The position numbers were made by a program, and so were the translations under genes. The notes beneath the pieces are model-generated. The model was not told the origin of the DNA. It did not search any database and saw nothing but the letters and a program-made list of their open reading frames with translations. A stretch of DNA of 64,000 nucleotides, taken from positions 62,001-126,000 of the forward strand of contig NZ_BEWA01000021.1 in NCBI RefSeq assembly GCF_003112535.1. The letters are read 5' to 3'. Below are positions 9,101 through 17,277 of this stretch, in pieces. The stretch is from Streptomyces rishiriensis (GTDB taxonomy: Bacteria; Actinomycetota; Actinomycetes; Streptomycetales; Streptomycetaceae). Each line of letters starts with the position of its first letter. Position 1 is the stretch's first letter.

Positions 9101-10082
9101 CCGGGAGCAGCTCGCCGTCGACGCCGGCGCTCCCGCCGTCGTCCCCGTGCCTCTGGGCGCCGTCCCGGCCCTCGGGCACCGGGACGGCGAGACGTCGGTC
9201 ACCGTCACAGGCAGGGACTTCTCGGTCACCGTCGACAAGCGGACCGGCGTCATCACGTCGTACCGGGCCGGCGGCGTCCGCCTCCTGACCTCCGGGCCCG
9301 CGCCGAACTTCTGGCGCGCCCCCACCGACAACGACCGGGGCAACGGCCAGCACACCCGCAACCAGACCTGGCGCGACGCCGGCGCGCACCGCCAGGTGAC
9401 CGACGTGAGCGTGCGGGCGCTGCGCGACCGGGCCGTCGAGATCAAGGTGGCCGGCACCCTGCCCACGACGACGCCGTCGTCGTACACCACCACCTACACC
9501 GTCTTCGGCAACGGTGAGATCAAGGTCGACAACACGCTGCACCCGGGCGCCCCGAACCTCCCCTACATCCCGGAGGTGGGCACGCTGCTGTTCCTGCCCT
9601 CCCGCCTGGAGCAGCTGCACTACTACGGGCGCGGTCCCGAGGAGAACCACTGGGACCGCAACGACGCAACCGACGTGGGCCTCTACTCCGGCACCGTCAC
9701 CGGACAGCGGACCTCCTATCTGCGTCCGCAGGAGAGCGGCAACAAGACCGACGTCCGCTGGGCCGCGCTGACCGACGGCGACGGCGTCGGCCTGCTCGTC
9801 AGCGGCGAGCCGCTCCTGGAGGTCAACGCCTCGCACTTCACCCCCGAGGACCTGTCGGTCGGGGCCCGCCACGACTACCAGCTCACCCCGCGCCAGGAGG
9901 TCGTACTGCGCCTGAACCACCGCCAGATGGGCGTGGGCGGCGACAACAGCTGGGGTGCGCACACTCACGACGAGTACAAGCTGTTCGCGGACCGCGACTA
10001 CGCGTACACGTACCGGCTGCGGCCGTTGACCGACCTCGCCGAGGCGACGAAGGACTCCCGGCGGCCCACGGCAACGTCGTAG
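6153..10082 (+). CDS. Tat-exported GH2 beta-galactosidase with a LamG-like insertion
   Basis: The 1309-residue protein should hydrolyse beta-galactosides outside the cell. The ATG at 6153 is chosen over a TTG at 6135 because GAGGAAGG sits 8 bases before it. SRRRLLEG near residue 30 and the following Ala/Leu core form a twin-arginine signal. Domains in order: GH2 sugar-binding beta domain (about 80-265), Ig-like domain (270-390), TIM barrel (400-650), a concanavalin/LamG-like domain (about 655-815, ARLDLTGSLTLEAWV), then the LacZ-type C-terminal domains. The acid/base is E522 in SLGNEAGGG and the nucleophile E586 in MIEYSHAMGN. The length exceeds a typical LacZ (about 1020) because of the signal and the insertion. 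Galactoside preference is inferred from LacZ similarity; other GH2 substrates are possible. Confidence 0.9.
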   Translation: MTHPHESSMDRPDRPRWAEPHRTPRPAVSRRRLLEGSAAVLGALALSAPSAAHRAVAADAAPEWNGRVDVFRLGAEAPHTTLMPYADLDQALAADRTRSPYRLSLDGPWRFAHAERPGDRDVDFHRTDLDDSGWGTIPVPSAWQLHGYDRPVYVNITYPWWGPNGLGEEAQPPAAPTRYNPVGQYRRTFTVPRGWTGRRTFLHFEGVKSAHYVWINGELVGYHEDSYDPAEYDITEHLKPGVNQVAVEVYRYSDGDWLEDQDMIRLSGIFRSVYLYSTPAVHLRDFRLETPLSQDYRAADLAVTASVRDYGGQGAGRYSVETQLYDDRGHPVWSRPLQQAVALGAGEETTVRAARAVPAPRLWSAEHPELYTAVLRLRDQAGKVIETLSHRVGLREFALRDGLMRINGKPVSLRGTNRHEMHPEHGSALTRADLVEDIGVIKRLNINTVRTSHYPNNPHWLELADEYGLYLVDETNLETHGIRGEYPGDHAEWTSACVARAQSMVHRDKNHASVVIWSLGNEAGGGSTFTAMHDWIRSYDTTRVIQYEGDDRPGISDIRSEMYDSPARVEARAKDTSDTRPYVMIEYSHAMGNSSGNFKKYWDLVRRYDVLQGGWIWDFVDQALAWPTPTRKLFTEAGPAALRGEIVAPSGVFTRDKGVRGGTVFARDARLDLTGSLTLEAWVTPGVTGYHQPILAKGDTQYALKQSDRTLEFFIYGSGQWVTAGWALPDGWTGAEHHVAGVFDATAGTLTLHVDGAVRATRTTTVRPAVNTAPLSLATDVDNPTREFSGSVRRARVYARALSAAELADAGRAPGDDGVRFWFDAATVAFTEKRPRERTFHAYGGDWGDNPNDGPFCGNGIVTADRGLTGKSAEVKRVYQAIGAAPAAGRALAPGAAVTLTNEYLFTNVRDFDGRWELVADGRAVQRGRLSRAQLDVAPLSSKDVTVPFRLPRDPAPGAEYFLQLSFTTRESTKWARAGHEVAREQLAVDAGAPAVVPVPLGAVPALGHRDGETSVTVTGRDFSVTVDKRTGVITSYRAGGVRLLTSGPAPNFWRAPTDNDRGNGQHTRNQTWRDAGAHRQVTDVSVRALRDRAVEIKVAGTLPTTTPSSYTTTYTVFGNGEIKVDNTLHPGAPNLPYIPEVGTLLFLPSRLEQLHYYGRGPEENHWDRNDATDVGLYSGTVTGQRTSYLRPQESGNKTDVRWAALTDGDGVGLLVSGEPLLEVNASHFTPEDLSVGARHDYQLTPRQEVVLRLNHRQMGVGGDNSWGAHTHDEYKLFADRDYAYTYRLRPLTDLAEATKDSRRPTATS

Positions 10083-10105
10083 CAATCGCGTTCAGCAGGG
10101 AATCG

Positions 10106-10141
10106 GGGCACGGTCGGCGCCGGCGAGCGCCGCCCGTGCCC
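10106..10141 (+). terminator. Hairpin terminator after the beta-galactosidase
   Basis: GGGCACGG (10106-10113) pairs with CCGTGCCC (10134-10141). An inner GGCGC (10116-10120) pairs with GCGCC (10127-10131). There is no T-tract, which is usual for Streptomyces hairpin terminators. Confidence 0.6.
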
Positions 10142-10213
10142 GCCCCGCCCTGCCTCCCCCCTGCCCCCCGTCGCCCGGCGCCGTCCCCGTCCTCGGACCG
10201 CGCCGGGATCTCG

Positions 10214-10219
10214 TAGGGT
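10214..10219 (+). promoter_or_regulatory. Candidate -10 element for lpdA
   Basis: TAGGGT matches the TAnnnT actinobacterial -10 form and lies 39 bases before the lpdA start, leaving room for a short leader with the GGAAAAGGAAA ribosome site. No clear -35 hexamer was recognised. Confidence 0.4.
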
Positions 10220-10258
10220 CGGCATGTACACCAGGTCTCCACGGAAAAGGAAAACTCC

Positions 10259-11671
10259 ATGCCCGAGCAGGACGAACGCTTCGACGTCGTGGTGCTCGGC
10301 GCGGGACCCGGCGGTTATGTCGCCGCGGTCCGCGCCGCCCAGCTGGGCAAGCGCGTCGCCGTCGTCGAGGAGAAGTACTGGGGCGGCGTCTGCCTCAACG
10401 TGGGCTGCATCCCCACGAAGGCACTGCTGCGCAACGCCGAACTCGCCCATATCTTCACCCGCGAGGCGAAGACCTTCGGCATCAGGGCGGAAGGACAGGT
10501 CACCTTCGACTACGGCGATGCCTACAGCCGCAGCCGCAAGGTCGCCGACGGCCGGGTCAAGGGCGTCCACTACCTGATGAAGAAGAACAAGATCACCGAA
10601 TTCGACGGCCGCGGCGCGTTCGTCGACGACCGCACCCTGCGGGTGACCGGCCCCGGCGGGGAGACCCGCACCATCGGCTTCGACCATTGCGTCATCGCCA
10701 CCGGAGCCACCCCGAAGCTGCTCCCCGGCACCCGGCGCAGCGACCGCGTGGTGACGTACGAGGAGCAGATCCTCTCCGACGACCTCCCGCGGTCGATCGT
10801 CATCGCGGGCGCCGGCGCCATCGGCATCGAGTTCGCCTACGTCCTGCACAACTACGGCGTGAAGGTCACGATCGTCGAGTTCCTGGACCGGGTCGCGCCC
10901 CTGGAGGACGCCGAGATCTCCGCCGAACTCGCCAAGCAGTACCGGAAACTGGGCATCGACGTGCTCACCTCCACCCGCGTCGAGTCCATCGACGAGTCCG
11001 GTCCGCAGGTGCGCGTCACCGTCACCGGCAAGGACGGCGCCCAGCAGGTCCTGGAGGCCGACAAGGTCCTGCAGGCGATCGGCTTCGCCCCGAACGTGAC
11101 CGGTTACGGGCTGGAGAACACCGGCGTGAAGGTCACCGAGCGCGGCGCGATCGACGTCGACGGGCGCTGCCGCACCTCCGTGCCGCACATCTACGCCATC
11201 GGCGACGTCACCGCCAAGCTCATGCTCGCGCACACCGCCGAGGCCATGGGCGTGATCGCCGCGGAGACCCTCGCGGACGCGGAGACCATGGAGCTCGACT
11301 ACGTCATGATCCCGCGTGCCACCTACTGCCAGCCCCAGATCGCCAGCTTCGGCTACACCGAGGCCCAGGCCCGCGAGCTCGGCCATGACGTCAAGGTCGC
11401 CAAGTTCCCGTTCACCGCGAACGGCAAGGCGCACGGCCTCGGCGACGCCACCGGCTTCGTCAAGCTGATCAGCGACGCCCGGTACGGCGAGCTCCTCGGC
11501 GGCCACCTCATCGGCCCCGACGTCACCGAGCTCCTGCCCGAGCTGACCCTGGCCCAGCAGTGGGACCTCACCGTCCACGAGGTGGCCCGCAACGTGCATG
11601 CGCACCCCACCCTGGGCGAGGCCGTCAAGGAGGCCGTGCACGGCCTGGCCGGCCACATGATCAACATGTAG
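10259..11671 (+). CDS. lpdA: Dihydrolipoamide dehydrogenase (E3)
   Basis: The 470-residue FAD disulfide oxidoreductase reoxidises lipoamide of 2-oxoacid dehydrogenase complexes, passing electrons to NAD+. The N-terminal GAGPGG (14-19) binds FAD. The redox disulfide is C45/C50 in GGVCLNVGCIPT. A second Rossmann fold has GAGAIGIEFA near residue 185, and the C-terminal interface domain carries the HAHPTLGE motif with H449 and E454, the catalytic His-Glu pair. The length is normal for the family (about 460-475). The ATG has an AAGGAAA ribosome site and a candidate -10 upstream. It stands alone here, not beside E1 or E2 genes, so it probably serves several complexes. Confidence 0.96.
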   Translation: MPEQDERFDVVVLGAGPGGYVAAVRAAQLGKRVAVVEEKYWGGVCLNVGCIPTKALLRNAELAHIFTREAKTFGIRAEGQVTFDYGDAYSRSRKVADGRVKGVHYLMKKNKITEFDGRGAFVDDRTLRVTGPGGETRTIGFDHCVIATGATPKLLPGTRRSDRVVTYEEQILSDDLPRSIVIAGAGAIGIEFAYVLHNYGVKVTIVEFLDRVAPLEDAEISAELAKQYRKLGIDVLTSTRVESIDESGPQVRVTVTGKDGAQQVLEADKVLQAIGFAPNVTGYGLENTGVKVTERGAIDVDGRCRTSVPHIYAIGDVTAKLMLAHTAEAMGVIAAETLADAETMELDYVMIPRATYCQPQIASFGYTEAQARELGHDVKVAKFPFTANGKAHGLGDATGFVKLISDARYGELLGGHLIGPDVTELLPELTLAQQWDLTVHEVARNVHAHPTLGEAVKEAVHGLAGHMINM

Positions 11672-11829
11672 CCCGCTCCCGCGCCGCCGCGCCCGGCGGG
11701 GCCGCTCACCCCGGCGGGGCCCGCTCACCCGGACGGGCCCGCCGCCTCGCCGTCGCCGCGAGTCCGGGATGTGCTGACCTCGACCGGACCGACCGCACAG
11801 GACCGACCGCACAGGAGGGAGCGCGCCGG

Positions 11830-12324
11830 ATGAGCCCGACCTCCTCGAACGGCGACCCGGCGGGCGGCCCGCACGGCGAGATCGGCACCGCCTGGTCCGT
11901 CCCGCGCGGCGGGCCGCGGCGGTCCCCTGCGCCCGGCGGCCGGCCCGGCGACGGCGTGGCCTTCGACGGCGTGGTCTTCGCCGGTGTCCTGATGCTGTGC
12001 GGCGGCGCTCTCGCCGTGCTGCAGGGCATCGCGGCCGTCGCCGGCGACGACGTGTACGCGCGCGTCGGCTCCTATGTCTACGGCCTCAGCCTGACCGGCT
12101 GGGGCTGGATCCACCTCGTCGCCGGCGTCCTCGCGGCCGCCACCGGCGCGGCTCTGCTCAAGGGCGTGGCCCGGGCCCGCCGCGCGGGCGTCCTTCTCGC
12201 GGCCCTGAGCCTCGTCGCCCAGTTCCTGTTCCTGCCGTACGCACCGCTCTGGTCGGTCACCGTCATGGCGGTCGACGTGTTCGTGATCCGGTCCCTGGTG
12301 GCGTGGCCGGAGAGGGCGGCCTGA
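11830..12324 (+). CDS. Small four-helix membrane protein, DUF7144 type
   Basis: The 164-residue protein starts at an ATG 8 bases after AGGAGGGA. Residues 1-45 are Gly/Pro-rich and probably cytoplasmic. About four hydrophobic segments follow, near 50-72, 92-115, 122-140 and 142-158, with YGLSLTGWGWIHLVAG and LPYAPLWSVTVMAVDVFVI as recognisable stretches. This pattern is that of the DUF7144 membrane proteins widespread in Streptomyces; their function is not known to me. It lies 158 bases after lpdA on the same strand and may or may not be cotranscribed. Confidence 0.82.
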   Translation: MSPTSSNGDPAGGPHGEIGTAWSVPRGGPRRSPAPGGRPGDGVAFDGVVFAGVLMLCGGALAVLQGIAAVAGDDVYARVGSYVYGLSLTGWGWIHLVAGVLAAATGAALLKGVARARRAGVLLAALSLVAQFLFLPYAPLWSVTVMAVDVFVIRSLVAWPERAA

Positions 12325-12582
12325 GGCGCCGGCCGCAGGCGCCCGCACCGCCGCCGGACGGGCGGGCCGCCGGGTGCGGCAGGCTCGCGCCGCATGGGCG
12401 AACGGGCGGCGGAGCAGGCGGAGTCGCGCACGACGACGGCTCCGCTCCGCGGCCCGGGATCGCCCGACGGCGTCAGGGCCTTCCCCGGCATCCCGTACTG
12501 CGCGTCCCTCTTCTGCAGGCCATGCGAGGTCGATGTCGGATTCTCGCCAGCGGAGGTGCGGCCACGGGGCGATGCTGGACGC

Positions 12583-14073
12583 ATGCGGAACGGGATGTAC
12601 ACCGATCGAGAGCGTTGTGTGCGCGCCGTGCAGTCCAGGGACGCGCGCTTCGACGGCTGGTTCTTCACGGCGGTGCTGACCACCGGCATCTACTGCCGTC
12701 CCAGCTGCCCGGCCGTGCCGCCCAAGCCGGAGAACATGGTCTTCCAGCCGAGCGCCGCCGCCTGCCAGCAGGCCGGCTTTCGCGCGTGCAAGCGCTGCCG
12801 GCCCGACGCCAGCCCCGGCTCACCGGAGTGGAACCAGCGCGCCGACCTGGTCGCCCGCGCCATGCGGCTGATCGCCGACGGCGTCGTCGACCGCGACGGC
12901 GTGCCCGGCCTCGCCGCCCGCCTCGGCTACAGCAGCCGCCAGGTGGAACGCCAGCTCCTCGCCGAAGTCGGCGCCGGGCCCCTGGCGCTGGCCCGCGCCC
13001 AGCGCGCCCGGACCGCCCGGCTCCTCGTCGAGACGACCGAACTGCCCATGGCGGACGTCGCGTTCGCGGCCGGCTTCTCCTCCGTGCGCACCTTCAACGA
13101 CACCGTCCTCGAGGTCTTCGCGCTGTCCCCGAGCGCCCTGCGCGCCCGTGTCCCGCACCGGACACCCGCGCTCCCCGCGCCCGCCCCGGGCACGCTCGCC
13201 CTGCGCCTCCCGTTCCGCGCCCCCCTCAACCCCGACAACCTGTTCGGGCACCTGGCCGCCACCGGCGTCCCGGGAGTGGAGGAGTGGCGGGACGGCGCGT
13301 TCCGGCGCACGCTCCGGCTGCCGTACGGGCACGGCGTCGTGGCGCTCACCCCGAACCCCGACCACATCGGCTGCCGCCTCACCCTCAGCGACCTGCGCGA
13401 CCTCACCGTGGCCATCAGCCGCTGCCGGCGCATGCTCGACCTCGACGCCGATCCGGTCGCCGTCGACGACCGGCTGCGCACGGACCCGCTGCTCGCCCCC
13501 CTGGTGGACAAGGCTCCCGGCCGCCGGGTGCCGCGCACGGTCGACGAGGCCGAGTTCGCGGTGCGCGCCGTGCTGGGCCAGCAGGTCTCCACCGCCGCGG
13601 CCCGTACCCACGCGGCCCGACTGGTCACCGCCCACGGCGATCCGGTCGACGATCCCGAAGGCGGCCTCACTCATCTCTTCCCCACCCCGCAAGCGCTCGC
13701 CGCCGTCGACCCCGCCTCCCTGGCGATGCCCCGCACCCGGCGCGCCACCTTCGTCGACCTGGTCGGCCGACTGGCCGGCGGCACGCTGCAGCTCGGAGTG
13801 GAGAGCGACTGGTCGCAGGCGCGCGAACAGCTCCTCGCGCTGCCCGGCTTCGGGCCCTGGACGGTCGACGTCATCGCGATGCGCGCCCTCGGCGACCCCG
13901 ACGCGTTCCTTCCCACCGACCTCGGAATCCGGCGCGCCGCGCAGGAGCTGGGGCTGCCCTCCACCCCCGCGGCGCTCACCGCCCGCGCGGCCGCCTGGCG
14001 GCCCTGGCGGGCGTACGCCGTCCAGTACCTGTGGGCGACCGACAGCCACCCCGTCAACTTCCTCCCCGTCTAA
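12583..14073 (+). CDS. alkA: Ada-type sensor fused to AlkA 3-methyladenine DNA glycosylase
   Basis: The protein (496 residues) combines an Ada N-terminal zinc domain, an AraC helix-turn-helix and an AlkA glycosylase. The Ada cysteines are C38, C42, C69 and C72 (GIYCRPSC, RACKRC); C38 is the expected methyl acceptor from phosphotriesters. AraC-type helices follow at about 95-185 (SSRQVERQL, DVAFAAGFSSVRTF). The AlkA part (200-496) has the helix-hairpin-helix LPGFGPWTVD and catalytic D446 in PTDLGIR. The ATG at 12583 fits a leaderless transcript, as GATGCT lies 6 bases upstream; ATG 12595 is an alternative start. It should sense methyl damage, activate transcription and excise alkylated bases. 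The ogt gene follows after 9 bases. Confidence 0.92.
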   Translation: MRNGMYTDRERCVRAVQSRDARFDGWFFTAVLTTGIYCRPSCPAVPPKPENMVFQPSAAACQQAGFRACKRCRPDASPGSPEWNQRADLVARAMRLIADGVVDRDGVPGLAARLGYSSRQVERQLLAEVGAGPLALARAQRARTARLLVETTELPMADVAFAAGFSSVRTFNDTVLEVFALSPSALRARVPHRTPALPAPAPGTLALRLPFRAPLNPDNLFGHLAATGVPGVEEWRDGAFRRTLRLPYGHGVVALTPNPDHIGCRLTLSDLRDLTVAISRCRRMLDLDADPVAVDDRLRTDPLLAPLVDKAPGRRVPRTVDEAEFAVRAVLGQQVSTAAARTHAARLVTAHGDPVDDPEGGLTHLFPTPQALAAVDPASLAMPRTRRATFVDLVGRLAGGTLQLGVESDWSQAREQLLALPGFGPWTVDVIAMRALGDPDAFLPTDLGIRRAAQELGLPSTPAALTARAAAWRPWRAYAVQYLWATDSHPVNFLPV

Positions 14074-14082
14074 GGACGTTCC

Positions 14083-14577
14083 GTGAAACAGCACACCGTC
14101 ATCGACAGCCCCTACGGCGACCTCACGCTCGTCGCGGACGACGGCGTCCTGTGCGGCCTCTACATGACCGGACAGCGCCACCGCCCGCCCGAGGAGGACT
14201 TCGGCCTGCGCGACGACAGCCTCTTCGACGAGGCCGAGGAGCAGCTGACCGCCTACTTCGCCGGCGAGTCCAAGGAGTTCACCCTCGAACTACGCCTGCA
14301 CGGAACCCCGTTCCAGCGTGGCGTCTGGGACCGGCTGCGGCGGATCCCCTACGGCGAGACCCGGAGCTACGGCGAACTCGCCGAGGCCCTCGGCAGCCCC
14401 GCCGCCTCCCGCGCGGTGGGCCTGGCCAACGGCAGGAACCCCATCGGCATCATCGTGCCCTGCCACCGCGTGATCGGCGCGGGCGGCGGCCTCACCGGCT
14501 ACGGCGGCGGCCTGGACCGCAAGCAGCGCCTGCTGGACTTCGAGAGGGGCGCCGCACCCGGCGGGACGCTGTTCTAG
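14083..14577 (+). CDS. ogt: Methylated-DNA-[protein]-cysteine S-methyltransferase
   Basis: The 164-residue protein removes methyl groups from O6-methylguanine by transferring them to its own cysteine, in the cytoplasm. The acceptor is C127 in the invariant PCHRV. The helix-turn-helix with the arginine finger (TPFQRGVWDRLRRIPYGET, SRAVGLANGRNP) precedes it. The length matches Ogt-type proteins. The start is GTG, with AAGGAC 5-6 bases upstream, only 9 bases after the alkA stop. Cotranscription with the Ada/AlkA gene gives a compact adaptive-response operon. Confidence 0.95.
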   Translation: MKQHTVIDSPYGDLTLVADDGVLCGLYMTGQRHRPPEEDFGLRDDSLFDEAEEQLTAYFAGESKEFTLELRLHGTPFQRGVWDRLRRIPYGETRSYGELAEALGSPAASRAVGLANGRNPIGIIVPCHRVIGAGGGLTGYGGGLDRKQRLLDFERGAAPGGTLF

Positions 14578-14608
14578 GCCCTCTGGGCGGGCGCAGGCGC
14601 TCGGGTCC

Positions 14609-15346
14609 TCAGACCGTGCCGGAAGCGGCGAGCCCGCGCAGCAGCCCGGGCAGCGAGGTCCCGATCGGCTCCCGGACGACCTCGTCGGCGATCCCGTCGT
14701 ACGGGGTCGGCTCGGCGTTGACGACGATCAGCCGGGCCCCGTGGTCGGCGGCGACACCGACCAGCCCGGCGGCGGGATGCACCTGCAGGCTGCTGCCGAC
14801 GGCGAGGAAGATCTGGCACGCCTTGGCGACGGCGGCGGCCCGGCCCAGCACCACCGGGTCGAGGTGCTCGCCGAACATCACGGTCGCCGGTTTCAGGATC
14901 GCGCCGCACTCGAGGCACGGCGGGTCGTCCTCGCCGGCGTCGAGCCGGGCCAGGGCGTCCTGCATCGGTCCTCGCGCCGGGCATCGGGTGCACACGAACT
15001 CCCGTGCCGTTCCGTGGAGTTCGAACACCTTGCGGGCCGGCATCCCGGCCAGCTGGTGCAGCCCGTCCACGTTCTGCGTGATCACCCGCACCGGCGTCCC
15101 GGAGCGCTCCAGCTCGACGACCGCCCGGTGCGCCGCGTTGGGCTCGGCCGCCAGGGCCCCGACACGGCGGCGCATCTGCCAGGACCGCCGGCGGATCTCG
15201 GGATCGCCCATGTAGGACGCGTACGTGACGAGCTTCTCGGCCTCGGGGTCGCGCCGCCACAACCCGTCGGGGCCGCGGTAGTCGGGGATGCCGGAGTCGG
15301 TGGAGATCCCGGCTCCGCTGAGGAGGGCGACGAGGGGCCTGTTCAT
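14609..15346 (-). CDS. cobB: Sirtuin NAD+-dependent protein deacylase
   Basis: The 245-residue Sir2 enzyme removes acyl groups from lysines, consuming NAD+ and releasing nicotinamide and O-acyl-ADP-ribose. GAGIS (11-15) and TQNVDGLH (90-97) bind NAD+; H111 in ELHG is the catalytic base; zinc ligands are C119, C122, C144 and C147. The length is typical of bacterial class III/U sirtuins. The ATG is preceded by TACCCT six bases upstream (reverse strand), a leaderless arrangement. The gene converges on ogt. The next genes on the same strand are a Nudix hydrolase and an ADP-ribosylglycohydrolase, enzymes that could process sirtuin products. Confidence 0.94.
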   Translation of the reverse strand: MNRPLVALLSGAGISTDSGIPDYRGPDGLWRRDPEAEKLVTYASYMGDPEIRRRSWQMRRRVGALAAEPNAAHRAVVELERSGTPVRVITQNVDGLHQLAGMPARKVFELHGTAREFVCTRCPARGPMQDALARLDAGEDDPPCLECGAILKPATVMFGEHLDPVVLGRAAAVAKACQIFLAVGSSLQVHPAAGLVGVAADHGARLIVVNAEPTPYDGIADEVVREPIGTSLPGLLRGLAASGTV

Positions 15347-15459
15347 GGGCCGAGGGTAGGACGCCCGCCTGCCGGGAGCGAGCGGATATCGGGGCTCCGC
15401 CCCCGGCCCCCCGGCCCCCTCCGGCCCCCCGGTCCGTCCCGCGTCCGGGCGCCGGGCGT

Positions 15460-15957
15460 TCAGCTCGCCGGGCGGCCGTTCTCCAGCTCGGCGGTGGTGG
15501 AGCCGTCGGCCAGGGCGTCCAGCGCGGCCAGCACCCGGCGGCCCAGTGAGCCCAGCAGGTAGTCGGTGAGCTCCTCGCGCGGAACGAGCCGCCAGGACAG
15601 CAGTTCCGCCTCCTGCAGCCGGATCGCCCCGAGGTCGTCCTCGTCCAGGACGCCGCCGTCGTACACGTACGCCACCAGCGGCGGACGGTCCGGACCGAGC
15701 ACCCAGTCCACGGCGAGCAGCCGTCCGAGCTCGCGGTCCAGCCCGATCTCCTCCAGCGTCTCGCGCCGTGCTCCCCGGCGCGGGCTCTCGCCGTCGTCGG
15801 ACTCGATCGTGCCGCCCGGTAGGGCCCAGCCCGCCCGGTAGTTGGGCTCGACGAGCAGGACCCGTCCTTCGGCGTCACGGAAGATCGCGGCCGCTCCGGC
15901 CAGGACACGGGGCAGGGAGGCGACGTAGGCGGCGAAGTCGCTGCTGGAAGTGCTCAT
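15460..15957 (-). CDS. Nudix hydrolase
   Basis: The 165-residue protein has one Nudix domain (about 18-140). The catalytic box reads PGGTIESDDGESP followed by RRETLEEIGL, so the metal-binding REx2EExG part is intact. There are two more residues than the canonical Gx5E spacing between the glycine pair and the first glutamate. Substrates of such proteins include ADP-ribose and (d)NTPs; here ADP-ribose is suggested only by its neighbours. The ATG overlaps the stop of the upstream glycohydrolase gene by 4 bases. A TACCCT element lies 6 bases before the ATG, so it may also have its own leaderless promoter. Confidence 0.88.
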   Translation of the reverse strand: MSTSSSDFAAYVASLPRVLAGAAAIFRDAEGRVLLVEPNYRAGWALPGGTIESDDGESPRRGARRETLEEIGLDRELGRLLAVDWVLGPDRPPLVAYVYDGGVLDEDDLGAIRLQEAELLSWRLVPREELTDYLLGSLGRRVLAALDALADGSTTAELENGRPAS

Positions 15958-17090
15958 CCGGGAAGGGTAGACGGCGGTGCGCCGGCCGGTCCCGCGTCCG
16001 GGCCGTCCTCCCCGCGAAGGCCGTGCGCCCCGGCCAGCCGCACGGTCCGCCGCGCCAGATCGCTGATGCGGGCGCCGTCGAAGCCGAACACCGCGCTGCG
16101 CACGGTGTCCTGGAGCGGCTCCGTCCACTGAGGCGGGATCGCCGCAGCCCCGGTGAGGACGCCGGCCACCGAACCGGCCGTCGCCCCGTTGGAGTCGGTG
16201 TCCAGACCGCCGCGCACGGTGAGGGCGATCGTCCGGGTGAAGTCGCCGTCGCCGTACAGCAGCCCCGCGGTGAGGACGGCGACGTTCGGGACGGTGTGGA
16301 TCCAGCCCGGGCCGGCCGTCTCCTGCGTCATCGTCGCGAGGGTGTCCTCCCAGCTCATGCGGGTGGCGTGGAGGGAGATGACCCGGCGCACGGTACGGGC
16401 CAGGCGGCTGCCGGCGGGGACGACGGCGAGCGCCTCGTCCAGCGCGTGGCGCAGGGTCGGCGCGGTGAACGCCGCGGAGATCAGCGCCGCCGCGAACATC
16501 GCGCCGTACACGCCGTTGCCGGTGTGCGAGAGCACCGCGTCCCGGCGGGCCAGGGAGGCGGCGCGGCGGGGCAGGCCCGGGCAGGTCCAGCCGTGCACGT
16601 CGGCGCGGATCAAGGCGCCGATCCACTCCTGGTACGGGTTGTCGTACGTCGCCGTCAGCGGCGGCTTCAGACCGGCGGTGAGGTTGCGGTAGGCGGCCCG
16701 CTCCGCGGTGAACGTCTGCAGATAGGGCAGCCGCAGCAGCCACAGGTCGCCGACCTGCTCGGTGCTGAAGCCGAAGCCGTGCGTCTCCAGCAGGTCGAGT
16801 CCGAGGATCGCGTAGTCCACGTCGTCGTCGCGGCAGCTGCCGTGGACGCGGCCGCGCACACATCTGCGCCACTCCGGGCGCAGCAGCCGGGCGTCCTCGT
16901 CGTCGGCCGGCTCGGGGAGGTAGTCGGTGAGCGGCAGGGCGTCGGCCCGCCGCAGGTAGCGGTCGATGCGTTCGCGCGTCCACACGTCGCCCCGCTCGAC
17001 CGGTTTGCCGAGCATGTTGCCCGCGATCCGGCCCAGCCAGCCGCCGAGGACGCGGTCGGCGAGCTCCGGTCCGTCGCCCACAGCAGTCAT
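15954..17090 (-). CDS. ADP-ribosylglycohydrolase family protein
   Basis: The 378-residue protein belongs to the DraG/ARH family, which cleaves ADP-ribose from proteins or small molecules using two magnesium ions. The N-terminal GGWLGRIAGNMLGKP opens the all-helical fold. Metal ligands are seen in CRDDDVDYA (near 85-93) and GGLDTDSNGAT (near 305-315). The length is slightly longer than the 300-350 usual for the family. The reverse-strand start region reads GGAGGAATG, with TAGACC six bases before the ATG, so the transcript may be nearly leaderless. The stop overlaps the Nudix start (ATGA), implying coupled translation. The exact substrate is unknown. Confidence 0.88.
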   Translation of the reverse strand: MTAVGDGPELADRVLGGWLGRIAGNMLGKPVERGDVWTRERIDRYLRRADALPLTDYLPEPADDEDARLLRPEWRRCVRGRVHGSCRDDDVDYAILGLDLLETHGFGFSTEQVGDLWLLRLPYLQTFTAERAAYRNLTAGLKPPLTATYDNPYQEWIGALIRADVHGWTCPGLPRRAASLARRDAVLSHTGNGVYGAMFAAALISAAFTAPTLRHALDEALAVVPAGSRLARTVRRVISLHATRMSWEDTLATMTQETAGPGWIHTVPNVAVLTAGLLYGDGDFTRTIALTVRGGLDTDSNGATAGSVAGVLTGAAAIPPQWTEPLQDTVRSAVFGFDGARISDLARRTVRLAGAHGLRGEDGPDAGPAGAPPSTLPG

Positions 17091-17277
17091 TCCTCCGGTC
17101 TACCCGATTCCGGCGGGTCACGCCCGGCTTCCCTCGGCCCGCACCCGGTCCGCACCCGGCCCGCACCCGGTCCGCGGTGCGGGCGCCGCATGACGGCGGG
17201 GGCGTCCTGAGGTTAAGGTCGCAGCGGCGCGACTGGCCCTGACATGCTCGGGGCCCGGAGAGCAAGGGGATGGCAAG

